A stretch of 64,000 nt of DNA from an uncultured Tateyamaria sp. (GCA_905480645.1 CAJQRC010000002.1:1-64000); one strand, 5' to 3'; counted from the first letter of the stretch, positions 9,118 through 18,630 are shown. A program made the numbers and translations. The notes: generated by a model from the letters alone, not told the origin.

Positions 9118-10212
9118 ATGAAGCAATCTGTAACTTTACTTGGTATAGAAAGTAGCTGTGATGACACAGCTGCTGCAGTTGTTTGTGGCGTACCCGGTAG
9201 TATGAAAATTTTATCATCAGTAGTTTTTGGTCAGAATGATTTGCATGCCTCTTTTGGCGGTGTTGTTCCAGAAATTGCAGCACGTGCCCATGCTGAGCGT
9301 CTCGATAGCACTATTCAAAAAGCTTTAGATGCAGGGGGCGTGTGTCTGAAAGATCTCAGTGGTATTGCGGTCACATGTGGGCCGGGTCTGATTGGCGGCG
9401 TTGTATCCGGTGTTATGATGGCAAAAGGGTTATCGATTGCGTCAGGTAAACCTCTGTATGGAATTAATCATCTTGCTGGTCACGCTTTAACCCCGCGTTT
9501 ATCTGATGGTATAGTGTTTCCCTATCTTATGCTTCTTGTATCGGGTGGGCATTGTCAGTTTCTGATTGTGCATGGGCCTATACATTTTGAACGTTTGGGC
9601 GGTACAATTGATGATGCTCCTGGTGAAGCTTTTGATAAAGTGGCACGATTGATAGGGCTAAAGCAGCCAGGTGGACCTGCCATTGAGACATTAGCAGAAC
9701 GGGGCGATGCTGCTCGTTTCGCTTTCCCGCGTCCATTGCGAAACAAGCCTGACTGTAATTTAAGCTTTTCCGGATTAAAAACTGCTGTTCTTCGTGCAAG
9801 AGACTTACTAGTATCTGAGCATGGTGGTTTACGTATTTCAGATCAGACAAGTTTAGCTGCTTCGTTTCAGATGGCTGTAGCCGAGAGCTTGGCTGGAAAA
9901 AGTGCAACAGCTTTAAAGCAATATTTGTCGCTTTCGCCAAAAAACCCTACTTTTTGCGTCGCAGGGGGTGTGGCAGCAAATATGAAAATTCGAGAGATGC
10001 TGGAGAAAGTCGCAGCCTCAGTCAACGTTACATTTCTTGCGCCACCACTGGGGCTATGTACAGATAATGCCGCAATGATTGCGGCAGCTGGGATTGAACA
10101 AATGTCACATAGGTCACCTGATGATATGACGTTATCAGCGAGACCAAGAATGCCTTTAGACATGCAAAGTCCGATAATGTTGGGCTCTGGAAAAAAAGGT
10201 GCTAAAGCATGA
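9118..10212 (+). CDS. tsaD: tRNA threonylcarbamoyladenosine biosynthesis protein TsaD
   Basis: Transfers the threonylcarbamoyl group to A37 of ANN-decoding tRNAs, in a complex with TsaB and TsaE. The start at 9118 ([16 protein letters not shown]) gives 364 residues; an ATG at 9094 is possible and neither has a strong ribosome site. The ASKHA-fold motifs are clear: [28 protein letters not shown], the metal pair in [19 protein letters not shown], the substrate loop [14 protein letters not shown], and CVAGGVAAN with [10 protein letters not shown] at the end. Its stop overlaps the start of the gpsA remnant by four bases, as in intact operons of relatives. Confidence 0.97.
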   Translation: MKQSVTLLGIESSCDDTAAAVVCGVPGSMKILSSVVFGQNDLHASFGGVVPEIAARAHAERLDSTIQKALDAGGVCLKDLSGIAVTCGPGLIGGVVSGVMMAKGLSIASGKPLYGINHLAGHALTPRLSDGIVFPYLMLLVSGGHCQFLIVHGPIHFERLGGTIDDAPGEAFDKVARLIGLKQPGGPAIETLAERGDAARFAFPRPLRNKPDCNLSFSGLKTAVLRARDLLVSEHGGLRISDQTSLAASFQMAVAESLAGKSATALKQYLSLSPKNPTFCVAGGVAANMKIREMLEKVAASVNVTFLAPPLGLCTDNAAMIAAAGIEQMSHRSPDDMTLSARPRMPLDMQSPIMLGSGKKGAKA

Positions 10213-11154
10213 GTGTTGCCGTCATCGGTGGTGATGCTTTTGGAACTGCCTTGGCAATTGTATCGCAAAGACTCAGTGTGTCACACTGTGGGCAAGAAGT
10301 GCTTCCCATGTCGCCGAATTAAAAATAAGCCAAGAGAATAACTACCGATTGCCAGGCGTTAAATTTCCTTAATTACTAAAGGTAACGTCTGAATTAAAAG
10401 ATGTTTTTGATGTTGACATTACTTTGTTTGCTATCCCAACGCAGGCTCTGGCCGACTTTGTAAAGCAATATGATATAGTTGGAAAAACAGTTATTGCTTG
10501 CTGTAAAGGTATTGATTTAGAAACAGGACAGAGCCCTAGCGTCATATTAAATGCCACTGCGTGTACTGCTGTTTTAACTGGTCCAAGTTTTGCAAGGGAT
10601 ATAGCGCGCGGCCTGCCTACAGCTTTAACATTAGCTTGTGATAACCCGGTTGCTGCAGTAAACCTTTAAGTTTCGTTATCTACACCAAAACTGCGTTTTT
10701 ACCGTATAACTGATATTGTGGGGGCAGAAATAGGGGGCGCACTAAAAAATGTAATTTCTATTGGTTGTGGGGCTGTTACTGGTGCAGGCCTTGGTGAGAG
10801 CGCCAGAGCCGCTCTTATGGCTCGGGGGTTTATAGAAATGGTGAGAGTTGCGTCGGTTTTGGGAGCGCAGGCAGAGACAATGATGGGCTTAAGTGGCTTA
10901 GGTGATCTTACTCTAACTTGTACATCAACGCAGTCGCGAAACTACCAGTATGGTTTTTCGATTGGTGCAGGAATAGAATTTGACAGAAATCTTACAGTTG
11001 AGGGAGTTTCGACTGCTCGAGCTTTGCGGAACTTAACAACCAAGTTGAATGTAGCTTTACCAGTATGTATGTCAGTTGTAGATCTTGTGGATAATAAAGT
11101 TGATATAAATAGCGTGGTAGACCGGCTTTAACGCGCCCATTAAAGGAAGAATAA
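10209..11154 (+). pseudogene. gpsA: Decayed gpsA (glycerol-3-phosphate dehydrogenase [NAD(P)+])
   Basis: Remnant of the enzyme that makes sn-glycerol-3-phosphate for phospholipids. The first 22 codons read [21 protein letters not shown] frameshift near 10270-10280 then moves the homology to another frame (VTLWARSASHVAEL). In that frame TAA interrupts at 10370-10372 and again at 10667-10669, where a Leu-Gln pair is expected. Homology continues to DINSVVDRL, where TAA at 11129-11131 stops it. One added base there would restore the family ending LTRPLKEE with stop at 11152-11154. The dinucleotide loop is also damaged (GGDAFG instead of GAGAFG). Position between tsaD and a YciI gene matches intact gpsA elsewhere. 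At least four independent lesions make a functional product very unlikely. Confidence 0.9.
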
Positions 11155-11155
11155 G

Positions 11156-11431
11156 ATGCTTTTTGCCCTTATGGCATGGGACAAGGAAGGTGCGTTGAGC
11201 GTACGAATGCAAAATAGACCTGACCACCTTACGTATCTCGAAAATTCGAATCTTGTTAGGCAGGCAGGCCCATTTATTGATAAAGGTGGTGAACCTTGCG
11301 GATCGTTGATTATTTTAGAGACTGATAGCATGGCTGCCGCGCAAGAGTGGGTTAAAAATGACCCTTATGCTAAAGCCGGTTTGTTTCGTGATTTCAAAAT
11401 TATTGAATGGAAGCGAGTGATTGATGCGTAA
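11156..11431 (+). CDS. YciI-family protein
   Basis: Small 91-residue ferredoxin-like-fold protein of the YciI family, whose cellular role is mostly unknown. Recognisable features are MLFALMAWDKEGAL at the start, the RPDHLTYLE segment with its conserved histidine, the conserved GSLIILETDSMAAAQEWVKNDPYAKAG stretch (given here as GSLIILE...WVKNDPYAKAG), and a closing WKRVI. An AAGGAAG ribosome site sits directly upstream, inside the tail of gpsA. It is the last gene of the tsaD-gpsA-yciI unit and stays intact although gpsA has decayed. Confidence 0.88.
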   Translation: MLFALMAWDKEGALSVRMQNRPDHLTYLENSNLVRQAGPFIDKGGEPCGSLIILETDSMAAAQEWVKNDPYAKAGLFRDFKIIEWKRVIDA

Positions 11432-11622
11432 ATGTGGTCCATCTATCCATCAATACGATAAATTGGAACTTTCAATATGACGTAAATAAGTGAAGTAGAT
11501 TTAGTGAAAAATAGGGAATAGTAATTTCAGTCTGATTTGCCGTGAGAAAACTATCTATTTTTACAAAGTGCTTAACAAGAAAGAGCCTCTTTCAAAAATA
11601 ATGAAATACAGGCCAACAGTTT

Positions 11623-12312
11623 TTAAAGCTTTGTCAAAATTTCATTTAAAGGTTTTTTAATTTTCGCAACGGCAGGTATTGTTGCATCCGGTTTTGGATG
11701 TCCTGCTGTTATGATCATGGTCGCCTTTTCACTGTCGGGTCTATTGAGCAGGTTTCCTAAAAATTTCATTGGATTTGGTGTGTGGGTAAGTGTTGCCAAT
11801 CCGGCCACATGGAGCGCTGTTAACAATATTCCTGTGGCAATACCTACGCTCTCTGGAACATAATAATTTTTATATCGTGTTCCATCATCGAATTTTCCGT
11901 AGCGTTGTGCGAATACGACAATCAACCAAGGGGCGTCTTCCAAATGTGGTTTGTGAGCGTTTGTGCCTATTGGCTCTAACGCTTTGATCCACTCATCGCT
12001 AGCGCCTCCAGCGTAAAACCTTCGTTCTTCTTCCTCAGCGGCACTGCGAATTTGTTTTTTAATAGTTGGATCACTTATTGCCACGAAATGCCAAGGTTGG
12101 TGGTTTGCACCTGAGGGTGCTGTTCCGGCGGCGGCAACACAAGCTTCGATGACTTTGTGTGCAACTGGTTGAGTGGTGTAATCACGTACCGTATGTCTTG
12201 TGGACATAGTCTTGAAATATTTTTGTGCGCGCAGGAGCATTTCACTGTCATCTAAGTTCTGCCGGTCAGGTAATGGCAGTTGAGAGTATTCAAGTTTTTC
12301 TTTTGAGAACAT
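11623..12312 (-). CDS. Nitroreductase-fold flavoprotein, iodotyrosine-deiodinase-like
   Basis: FMN-dependent reductase of 229 residues. The FMN-binding front STRHTVRDY and the loop GTAPSGANHQPWHFV are standard for the nitroreductase superfamily. Most informative is the lid EEERRFY...HKPHLEDAP. It holds a Glu, a Tyr four residues later and a Lys 21 residues after that. This is the spacing I recall for the Glu-Tyr-Lys set that grips the iodotyrosine zwitterion in mammalian deiodinase. It is therefore probably a bacterial reductive dehalogenase for halotyrosines, not a generic nitroreductase; this is inference. It is monocistronic, convergent with the YciI gene. Confidence 0.8.
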   Translation of the reverse strand: MFSKEKLEYSQLPLPDRQNLDDSEMLLRAQKYFKTMSTRHTVRDYTTQPVAHKVIEACVAAAGTAPSGANHQPWHFVAISDPTIKKQIRSAAEEEERRFYAGGASDEWIKALEPIGTNAHKPHLEDAPWLIVVFAQRYGKFDDGTRYKNYYVPESVGIATGILLTALHVAGLATLTHTPNPMKFLGNLLNRPDSEKATMIITAGHPKPDATIPAVAKIKKPLNEILTKL

Positions 12313-12633
12313 AATAGAATTCCGTTATTATCTCTCTTTTTTGCCACTCAACCCGCTTGCTTAAGTGGCTTAAGTGTAATGATTATTGCGTACAGTTTTA
12401 GTTATTCCTATTTTTTAATGATGGTCAAATTATATGAGTTTTTATTACTCAGGGTAATTTATTTTGGCCATTAATTGCTGAAATTTCATTAGATTTGACT
12501 GACTTCGGTCATGTTAAGACTGTTTGTGTCCTTCATACTAATAGCACAAAGACTATGGCCAACTTACCTTTAGCAAATTACTAGGTTTTTGATTGATCGA
12601 CTTATCTCATTATTTACACGTTAGGGATTGAAC
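12313..12633. other. AT-rich intergenic region upstream of two divergent genes
   Basis: About 320 bases between the starts of the deiodinase-like gene and the idonate-dehydrogenase-like gene. It should contain both promoters. I see a small duplicated CTTAAGTG-type motif near 12363-12376 and a 4-bp stem with a TTCG loop near 12502-12513. There is no open reading frame with homology and no RNA gene. Confidence 0.5.
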
Positions 12634-13668
12634 ATGAAAGCCATTGTAGTGCATGCGGCTAAAGACCTGCGGCTAGAAGATCGAAAGCGTCCGGAGCCTA
12701 GTTCTGGTCAGGTTCTTCTTCGAATGCAGGCTGGAGGAATTTGTGGGTCTGATTTGCACTATTATCAGCATGGAGGATTTGGCGCTGTTCGGTTGAAAGA
12801 ACCAATGATATTGGGCCATGAGGTTTCTGGTATTATTGAAAAAGTTGGCCCCGATGTTACCGAACTGCAGGTGGGGCAACTTGTTGCGGTTTCGCCATCA
12901 CGCCCTTGCTACAAATGCGAATACTGTCACATTGGTAATCATAACCATTGTTTGAAAATGCAATTTTATGGGTCGGCCATGCCGTTCCCTCATATTCAAG
13001 GGGCGTTTCGGGAATGGCTGGTTGTGGATGTTAATCAGTGTGCCGTTGCTGACGGACTCACAGCAGCAGAAGCTGCGATGGCAGAGCCACTATCTGTTGT
13101 TTTACACGCTGCTCGTAATGCTGGCGATTTATTGGGTAAACGCATATTGGTAACGGGCTGTGGGCCAATTGGAATGCTCGCCGTTTTAATTGCGCGTGCC
13201 GCTGGTGCAGCGCAGATAGTAGTGACTGACATTCAAGATTTTACTATCAATATGGCTGGCATGCTGGGTGCGGATGAGGTGCATAATGTAACAAATCACC
13301 CATCGGCGCTCTTAAAATATTCAGGAGACAAAGGACATTTTGATGTTCTGTTCGAATGTACTGGGCTTGGGGCAGTTGTATCTTCCACAGTAGCGGCACT
13401 TCGTCCTGGTGCAACAATGATGCAGCTTGGTTTTGGTGGTGATATGACGTTACCTATGCAAGCTATGACAGCTAAAGAGCTGGTATTAAAAGGCTCTTTT
13501 CGCTTCCACGCTGAGTTTTTTACGGCAGTCAGTTTGATGCGGAAAGGCCGTTTGGATGTCAAACCGGTGGTGACGCATAGTATGCCTTTAGACAATTTGA
13601 ATGCTGCCTTTGACCTTGCGTCTGATAGGAGCCAAGCCGTAAAAGTACAGCTTAATTTTGCGCCCTGA
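12634..13668 (+). CDS. L-idonate 5-dehydrogenase-like zinc alcohol dehydrogenase
   Basis: Medium-chain zinc-dependent dehydrogenase of 344 residues, closest in pattern to L-idonate 5-dehydrogenase (idonate to 5-ketogluconate). Catalytic zinc ligands lie in GGICGSDLHYY and GHEVSG. The structural zinc cysteines are in CYKCEYCHIGNHNHC. The Rossmann loop reads VTGCGPIGMLAV followed by VTDI, which suggests NAD. Start is the ATG at 12634, six bases after AGGGA; the in-frame TTG at 12628 overlaps that ribosome site. No other sugar-acid genes are adjacent, so the substrate remains uncertain. Confidence 0.82.
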   Translation: MKAIVVHAAKDLRLEDRKRPEPSSGQVLLRMQAGGICGSDLHYYQHGGFGAVRLKEPMILGHEVSGIIEKVGPDVTELQVGQLVAVSPSRPCYKCEYCHIGNHNHCLKMQFYGSAMPFPHIQGAFREWLVVDVNQCAVADGLTAAEAAMAEPLSVVLHAARNAGDLLGKRILVTGCGPIGMLAVLIARAAGAAQIVVTDIQDFTINMAGMLGADEVHNVTNHPSALLKYSGDKGHFDVLFECTGLGAVVSSTVAALRPGATMMQLGFGGDMTLPMQAMTAKELVLKGSFRFHAEFFTAVSLMRKGRLDVKPVVTHSMPLDNLNAAFDLASDRSQAVKVQLNFAP

Positions 13669-13741
13669 GTTTTAGCTGAAAAAGAGCCCAAACCTCTATG
13701 GATGGACCCTTTAATTTCCTGAGATTGTGGTTTTTAAATCT

Positions 13742-15163
13742 TTAAGATTTTTTTCCTCGTCCGGACATACCTCCTGAAACTTCGTCAGTTGCTTCATCCG
13801 TTAGTTCTTCAGGTAAGATAAGATTCAACACAATAGCGATTATAGCAGCGGGCAAAAGACCTGAGGTTGTCAGTATTCGTAAAGTATCTGGTAGATACTG
13901 AACTGCTTTTGGGTCAAGTTGCAGACCTAATCCAATTGATAAAGCTATTGCGAAGATCACCATATTTCGACGGTTCCATTTTACGTCTGACAACATTGAT
14001 ATTCCTGCTGCCACAACCATTCCAAACATTACAATTACGCCACCCCCTAAAACTTCAATTGGTATTGTTCTTATAACGGCCCCGACCTTTGGAATTAGAC
14101 CGCAGATGATCAAGAAAATGGCTCCGATAGTCACAACATGGCGGCTCATTACTCCAGTCATGGCAATGAGACCTACATTTTGGCTGAATGATGTGTTTGG
14201 AAATCCACCAAAAATACCCGCAATGGATGACCCAAAGCCATCAGCAAATGTTGCGCCCTTAATTTCTTCGTCGGTAGCTTCGCGCCCGGCACCACCTTTC
14301 GTAATTCCTGAGACGTCACCGACAGTCTCAACAGCAGATACAAACGCCATAAGGCAGAAACCGACAATTGCTGCGGTGCTTATTTCAAATCCATATTTGA
14401 ATGGAATTGGGAAAGCCACTGGTGCAGCGCGATCCCAACTTGTGGATATTCCATCAAATGTTACCATTCCAACTGTCATGGAATAAAGATAGCCTACAAT
14501 TATACCTATTATGACTGCAGAGATTGCTAAAATCCCCTTAGTGTAAAATTTAAGTCCTAAAGTGACTAAAATTACTATCAAGGCAGCGGACCAATTAAGA
14601 AGGCTTCCATACTCAGGTTTGTCAATCGCTGGGATACCACCGGCAGCATATTGGATGCCAACTTTGACAAGGGCTAAACCAATCATTGTGACAACCAAGC
14701 CAGTAACAAGTGGTGGTAAAGCAAATCGGATCTTGCCTATGAAAGTTGCTATGAAAGCATGGAACAACCCACCAATAATTACGCCACCAAAAAGGGCAGG
14801 TAATGCTTCGACACCTTTGCCGGCAACAAGTGGGATCATAATTGGAATAAAAGCAAAACTGGTACCCTGCACTATTGGTAAACGCGCCCCAACTGGGCCA
14901 AACCCGATTGTTTGAAAGAGTGTCGCAATTCCAGCAAATAACATAGACATCTGTATCAGATATGTCATGTCGGGAAACCCTTGCGCGCCTGCATCAGACC
15001 CAAATCCAAAGCCTGCTGCACCGGCAATGATTATGGCTGGCGTGACGTTTGAAACAAACATAGCCAGCACATGCTGGATTCCAAGTGGTACGGCGCGATG
15101 AAGCGCTGGCGTGTAGTTTGGATCACGAAGTTGTTCTTGAGTTCCTATTAAATTGTTGGCCAT
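13742..15163 (-). CDS. NCS2-family xanthine/urate permease
   Basis: Inner-membrane nucleobase:cation symporter of 473 residues with about 12-14 hydrophobic segments. The NCS2 front motif GIQHVLAMFVSN is present. The signature loop NTSFSQNVGLIAMTGVMSR follows the FADGFGSSIAGIFGG segment. Residue patterns cannot separate xanthine from urate transport, but the next genes degrade urate, so urate or xanthine uptake is the likely job. It runs in the same direction as allA and the puuE-uraD fusion, 49 bases behind allA, and probably belongs to that operon. Confidence 0.9.
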   Translation of the reverse strand: MANNLIGTQEQLRDPNYTPALHRAVPLGIQHVLAMFVSNVTPAIIIAGAAGFGFGSDAGAQGFPDMTYLIQMSMLFAGIATLFQTIGFGPVGARLPIVQGTSFAFIPIMIPLVAGKGVEALPALFGGVIIGGLFHAFIATFIGKIRFALPPLVTGLVVTMIGLALVKVGIQYAAGGIPAIDKPEYGSLLNWSAALIVILVTLGLKFYTKGILAISAVIIGIIVGYLYSMTVGMVTFDGISTSWDRAAPVAFPIPFKYGFEISTAAIVGFCLMAFVSAVETVGDVSGITKGGAGREATDEEIKGATFADGFGSSIAGIFGGFPNTSFSQNVGLIAMTGVMSRHVVTIGAIFLIICGLIPKVGAVIRTIPIEVLGGGVIVMFGMVVAAGISMLSDVKWNRRNMVIFAIALSIGLGLQLDPKAVQYLPDTLRILTTSGLLPAAIIAIVLNLILPEELTDEATDEVSGGMSGRGKKS

Positions 15164-15212
15164 TGTTAGGTTCCTTACTTACGTAGCCTTTACTAGCCCC
15201 GCACTAGTGATA

Positions 15213-15704
15213 TCATTGTTTTAGTTCGATTAAATACGGGGTATCGAACCAATATTCTTCTAAATTTTTGCCGGATCCTATTCGATCGACAACTGCGAAT
15301 AAACCGGGCTCTGAAAGAGGTGTTAAAACACCATGCCAGATCCCACGAAAAAAATTAACTGCCTGTCCAGGGTGCGTTAAAAATGCGCGTGGTGAAGTGG
15401 GTAAGCCGTTTTCATTATGAGCGACAATAACAAGAAAACCATTTTCCGACATAGGGATAAAGATTTGTGAACCGTCTGGATGACGTTCAACCATTTGCAG
15501 TTCAAATGGGAGAGTACGAGGCTCTGCTTTAAAGAGACTTACGCCAGCCCGACCATCTGAAAAATCAAGTGTTGCTCGGTCATGGTATCGTCCACAAAGG
15601 CCTTGATTAATGATTTTGTCCGGTTTGCCAGATATGTCTATTACATCGCCAAAGACTTTAAATGCAGAACTGCTAATTTCTTCTATCTGGATTGTTTGGC
15701 TCAT
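15213..15704 (-). CDS. allA: Ureidoglycolate lyase
   Basis: Cleaves (S)-ureidoglycolate into glyoxylate and urea, the last step of the ureide branch of purine breakdown. The 163 residues begin MSQTIQIEEISSSAF, with the start codon overlapping the puuE-uraD stop by four bases. The cupin-like AllA features are VERHPDGSQIFIPM in the middle and FFRGIWHGVLTPL with its conserved histidine near the end. An upstream extension is excluded because it lies within the previous gene. No allantoicase or allantoate amidohydrolase gene, which would supply its substrate, is in the window. Confidence 0.94.
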   Translation of the reverse strand: MSQTIQIEEISSSAFKVFGDVIDISGKPDKIINQGLCGRYHDRATLDFSDGRAGVSLFKAEPRTLPFELQMVERHPDGSQIFIPMSENGFLVIVAHNENGLPTSPRAFLTHPGQAVNFFRGIWHGVLTPLSEPGLFAVVDRIGSGKNLEEYWFDTPYLIELKQ

Positions 15705-17113
15705 GTTTTGAATTTTTCTTGTAATCGTATTTCTGCAATACGTTCTACCTGGTGGCAAGCTTCAGAAAACTCTTCAGTATGGCTGCTTTTAATCCGACGC
15801 TTGAATGAGTCCATGATTGTGGCTTTGGTGTGATCGCGCACAGCTATAATGAATGGGAACCCATACCGTTCAATATATTGAGAGTTTAAATCTTGAAATG
15901 TAGTTCGTTCATCATCTGTAAGTAGATCAAGCCCAGCGCCTGCTTGTTCAGACGTACTTTCTGCCGTTAATTTGCCTGCTGCGGCTAATTTACCTGCTAA
16001 ATCGGGATGTGCTTTTAACACACAAAGACGTTTCTCATTAGAGGCTAAACGGAATACGCGTGATAAAGCTTGGTGAATTCCCTTTGCAGTATCGTGTGTT
16101 GGGCCAAGTTCAAGTTCATATGCATTTTCTGCTATCCAGGGACTATGTTCAAAAACACCACCAAACTTGGATACAAAATCAGCTTTCAGCATATTAGACG
16201 GACGAATTATTTGTTGAGGGGGATGCTCTTTGGTCCAATGCCTAGCAATTTCAAGACGTGTTGCAAACCAGACGCCATCATATGATTTCATATGGTTTAT
16301 AATTCGACGTAATGCGGATGCACGCCCGGGTCGTCCAATTAAGCGGCAGTGTAAACCGATAGAGAGCATCTTGGGTGTGCCTGCCGCCCCTTCTTCATAC
16401 AAAATGTCGAAGCTGTCTTTAATATAACTTTCAAACTGATCCCCATTGGTAAAGCCAGCCTGGATAGCAAACCGCATATCGTTGCAGTCCATAGTATAGG
16501 GCACGATCAATTGATCTTTGCTTTCGAACTGCATCCAGTAGGGTAAATCATCAGCATAGCTATCAGCAACATATTCGAACTGGTCTGTTTCTGCAGCAAG
16601 CCGCACAGTATTATTTGAGCAGCGTCCAGTGTACCATCCGTGGGGAGCTTCGCCTGTTGCTTCAGTGTGTATTTCTATAGCCTGAGCAATCTGGGCGCGC
16701 TCTTCATCTTCGCTCATGTCTTTATGCTCGATCCATTTTAAGCCATGGCTAGCTATTTCCCAACCGGAGGATTTCATGGCCGCAACTTGTTCAGGTGCAC
16801 GTAAGAGTGCTGTGGAAACGCCATAGACTGTGACTGGAATATCGTTCAGGATTCTGTGTACACGCCAAAATCCAGCTCGAGACCCATATTCATAGATTGA
16901 TTCCATATTCCAGTGACGTTGTCCTGACCAAGGCTGGGCGCCAGTAATTTCGGATAAAAACGCTTCAGATGCAGCATCGCCGTGTAGTATATTGTTTTCG
17001 CCACCTTCTTCGTAATTAAGAACAATTTGAACTGCTATTTTGGCGCCGTTTGGCCAGTTGGCTTTGGGTGGGTTAGCCCCATACCCGGTCATATCACGTG
17101 GATAACGGTTCAC
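15701..17113 (-). CDS. puuE: Bifunctional allantoinase (PuuE type) / OHCU decarboxylase
   Basis: A 470-residue fusion joining two consecutive urate-pathway steps. Residues about 1-300 form a polysaccharide-deacetylase-fold allantoinase (PuuE): NYEEGGENNILHGD at the front, EYGSRAGFWR, the metal-site region EIASHGLKWIEHKD, and GWYTGRCSNNT. Residues about 310-470 form OHCU decarboxylase (UraD) with VFEHSPWIAE, the catalytic KAHPDLAGKLA, and YGFPFIIAVR. The enzyme would decarboxylate OHCU to (S)-allantoin and then open the ring to allantoate. Translation is coupled to allA. Such fusions occur in Rhodobacterales, so the arrangement is characteristic rather than an error. Confidence 0.95.
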   Translation of the reverse strand: MNRYPRDMTGYGANPPKANWPNGAKIAVQIVLNYEEGGENNILHGDAASEAFLSEITGAQPWSGQRHWNMESIYEYGSRAGFWRVHRILNDIPVTVYGVSTALLRAPEQVAAMKSSGWEIASHGLKWIEHKDMSEDEERAQIAQAIEIHTEATGEAPHGWYTGRCSNNTVRLAAETDQFEYVADSYADDLPYWMQFESKDQLIVPYTMDCNDMRFAIQAGFTNGDQFESYIKDSFDILYEEGAAGTPKMLSIGLHCRLIGRPGRASALRRIINHMKSYDGVWFATRLEIARHWTKEHPPQQIIRPSNMLKADFVSKFGGVFEHSPWIAENAYELELGPTHDTAKGIHQALSRVFRLASNEKRLCVLKAHPDLAGKLAAAGKLTAESTSEQAGAGLDLLTDDERTTFQDLNSQYIERYGFPFIIAVRDHTKATIMDSFKRRIKSSHTEEFSEACHQVERIAEIRLQEKFKT

Positions 17114-17260
17114 AGGTATAATCCTTTTTTGTTTTGTTTTGTTTAATACAGAAATTTGGATTCTTTTTCAAAAAAAACATTAAACACTATATCTAATAAG
17201 ATTTTTGCTTTTAAGCTGAGTATCTAATTATAAACGGGTTCTTATTCTTGGAGATGACTT

Positions 17261-17614
17261 ATGGCTGGATATTTAACAACCCATGTGCTTGATACTGCGC
17301 TTGGCCGTCCTGCAGAAGGTCTTGAGGTTAAGCTTTTTAAAATTGAGGGTGATAAAAATAGGCATCTCAAAACGCTTATTACGAACGAAGACGGCAGGAT
17401 GGGCGAAAAAATTCTTCCAGAGGAAGTGTTTGAAATAGGCCTATACGAGTTAATTTTTTACGCTGGACATTATTTCAACAAGTCGAACTTTCCATTGGAA
17501 ACGCCACGGTTTCTGGATATAATTCCGATACGGTTTGGCATGTCGGAGCCATTGCATTACCATGTTCCGCTTTTGCTTTCGCCATTTGGGTATTCAACTT
17601 ATCGTGGTAGTTGA
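17261..17614 (+). CDS. uraH: 5-hydroxyisourate hydrolase
   Basis: Transthyretin-like enzyme that hydrolyses 5-hydroxyisourate, the product of PuuD, to OHCU. At 117 residues it is full length. The active-site histidine is in YLTTHVLDTALGRPA. The C-terminal signature tetrapeptide YRGS is intact, preceded by HYHVPLLLSPFGYSTYRGS. A TTGGAGATGA ribosome site precedes the ATG. It diverges from the puuE-uraD operon. Its last 16 bases overlap the tail of the convergent LysR gene, so the two transcripts must run into each other. Confidence 0.95.
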   Translation: MAGYLTTHVLDTALGRPAEGLEVKLFKIEGDKNRHLKTLITNEDGRMGEKILPEEVFEIGLYELIFYAGHYFNKSNFPLETPRFLDIIPIRFGMSEPLHYHVPLLLSPFGYSTYRGS

Positions 17615-18531
17615 GTTTCAATAGCGTTAACGCGTAATGCGCTACCAATTCGGTTAATAATAAACTCCATGAATAGACGTGTTTTTGGGTCTTGTCGTTT
17701 TCGATGAGTGAATAGACAGGCCATTTGAATTGGCTCTGGTGGTGTTTTTATCGCCACAGGGATTAAGCGCCCTTCTGCGATATGATTAGCCACTTCAAAA
17801 ATTGGTTTCATTATAATTCCGTGCCCCGCAAGCGCCCAATCTGTAAGCACATCCCCATCGTCAGATTCATATCGTCCTGCGACACTAAATTTTTTTGGCC
17901 CATTTTGTGTTATTAATGGCCATTGAAATTCAGGGGCTCCTGGAAATCTGAGGTTTAAACATTCGTGCTTCCCAGATATTAAGTCCTCACCAGACATTGG
18001 ATTACCATGCTTTAAAATATAGTCAGGCGTGGCACAAAGCACACGCTTAATGTCAGAAATTTTTCGAATTCGTAGATTGCTGTCCTTTGGCTGACCAAGG
18101 AAAAAAGCAAGATCAAGTCCTTCAGTCGTTAGGTCTACTTTGCGATCTGTTAAGCGCAATCGGACTTTAACTTCTGGGTATTTTGAAAGAAATTTTGGCA
18201 CTAAAGGAGCAATTAAACGCCGTCCAATCCCTAAAGGGGCCGCGACAATTAAAGATCCTTTTGGGTTATCAGTAATTTTTACAACTTGTGCTTCAGCTTG
18301 TTCAACAGATTCTAGTATTTGGCAAGCACCTCCATAAAACGCTTGACCTTGTTCGGTAGGAGTTAGGCTGCGGGTTGTGCGCTGAAATAATCGGATACTT
18401 AGGTGTTCCTCAAGCTGTGAAATTCGTGATGATGTTACTGCTGGAGAAATACGTAAATCGCGCCCTGCTGCGGACATGCTACCCAATTCGTAGACACGGA
18501 TAAATGTTTGGATATTCTTAAGATAAGACAT
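17599..18531 (-). CDS. LysR-family regulator, probably of urate catabolism
   Basis: 310-residue LysR-type regulator with an N-terminal winged helix (SAAGRDLRISPAVTSSRISQLEEHL, shown here from about residue 20 to 44) and the linker LFQRTTRSLTPTEQG. A periplasmic-binding-like effector domain follows (SLIVAAPLGIGRRLIAP). It is placed between uraH and puuD and diverges from puuD, the usual position for a LysR protein that controls the neighbouring operon. The likely effector is urate or a ureide; that is an inference from position only. Confidence 0.85.
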   Translation of the reverse strand: MSYLKNIQTFIRVYELGSMSAAGRDLRISPAVTSSRISQLEEHLSIRLFQRTTRSLTPTEQGQAFYGGACQILESVEQAEAQVVKITDNPKGSLIVAAPLGIGRRLIAPLVPKFLSKYPEVKVRLRLTDRKVDLTTEGLDLAFFLGQPKDSNLRIRKISDIKRVLCATPDYILKHGNPMSGEDLISGKHECLNLRFPGAPEFQWPLITQNGPKKFSVAGRYESDDGDVLTDWALAGHGIIMKPIFEVANHIAEGRLIPVAIKTPPEPIQMACLFTHRKRQDPKTRLFMEFIINRIGSALRVNAIETQLPR

Positions 18532-18630
18532 TATTCGGTTTTTTTTGATGCTGCTTGATGTTTATAGATAATACCAGAACAATCAAACTTCGCCTAGTCT
18601 GATTTAAAAACAAAATGTAAGGGTGGGACG

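Noticed and set aside
10424-11131. Two separate small genes of 81 and 137 codons
   Set aside because: Both are fragments of the same decayed gpsA in one frame, separated only by an in-frame TAA.
17125-17145. Run of TTTTG units upstream of uraH
   Set aside because: Short low-complexity tract in a promoter region; too few units and no evidence of phase variation.
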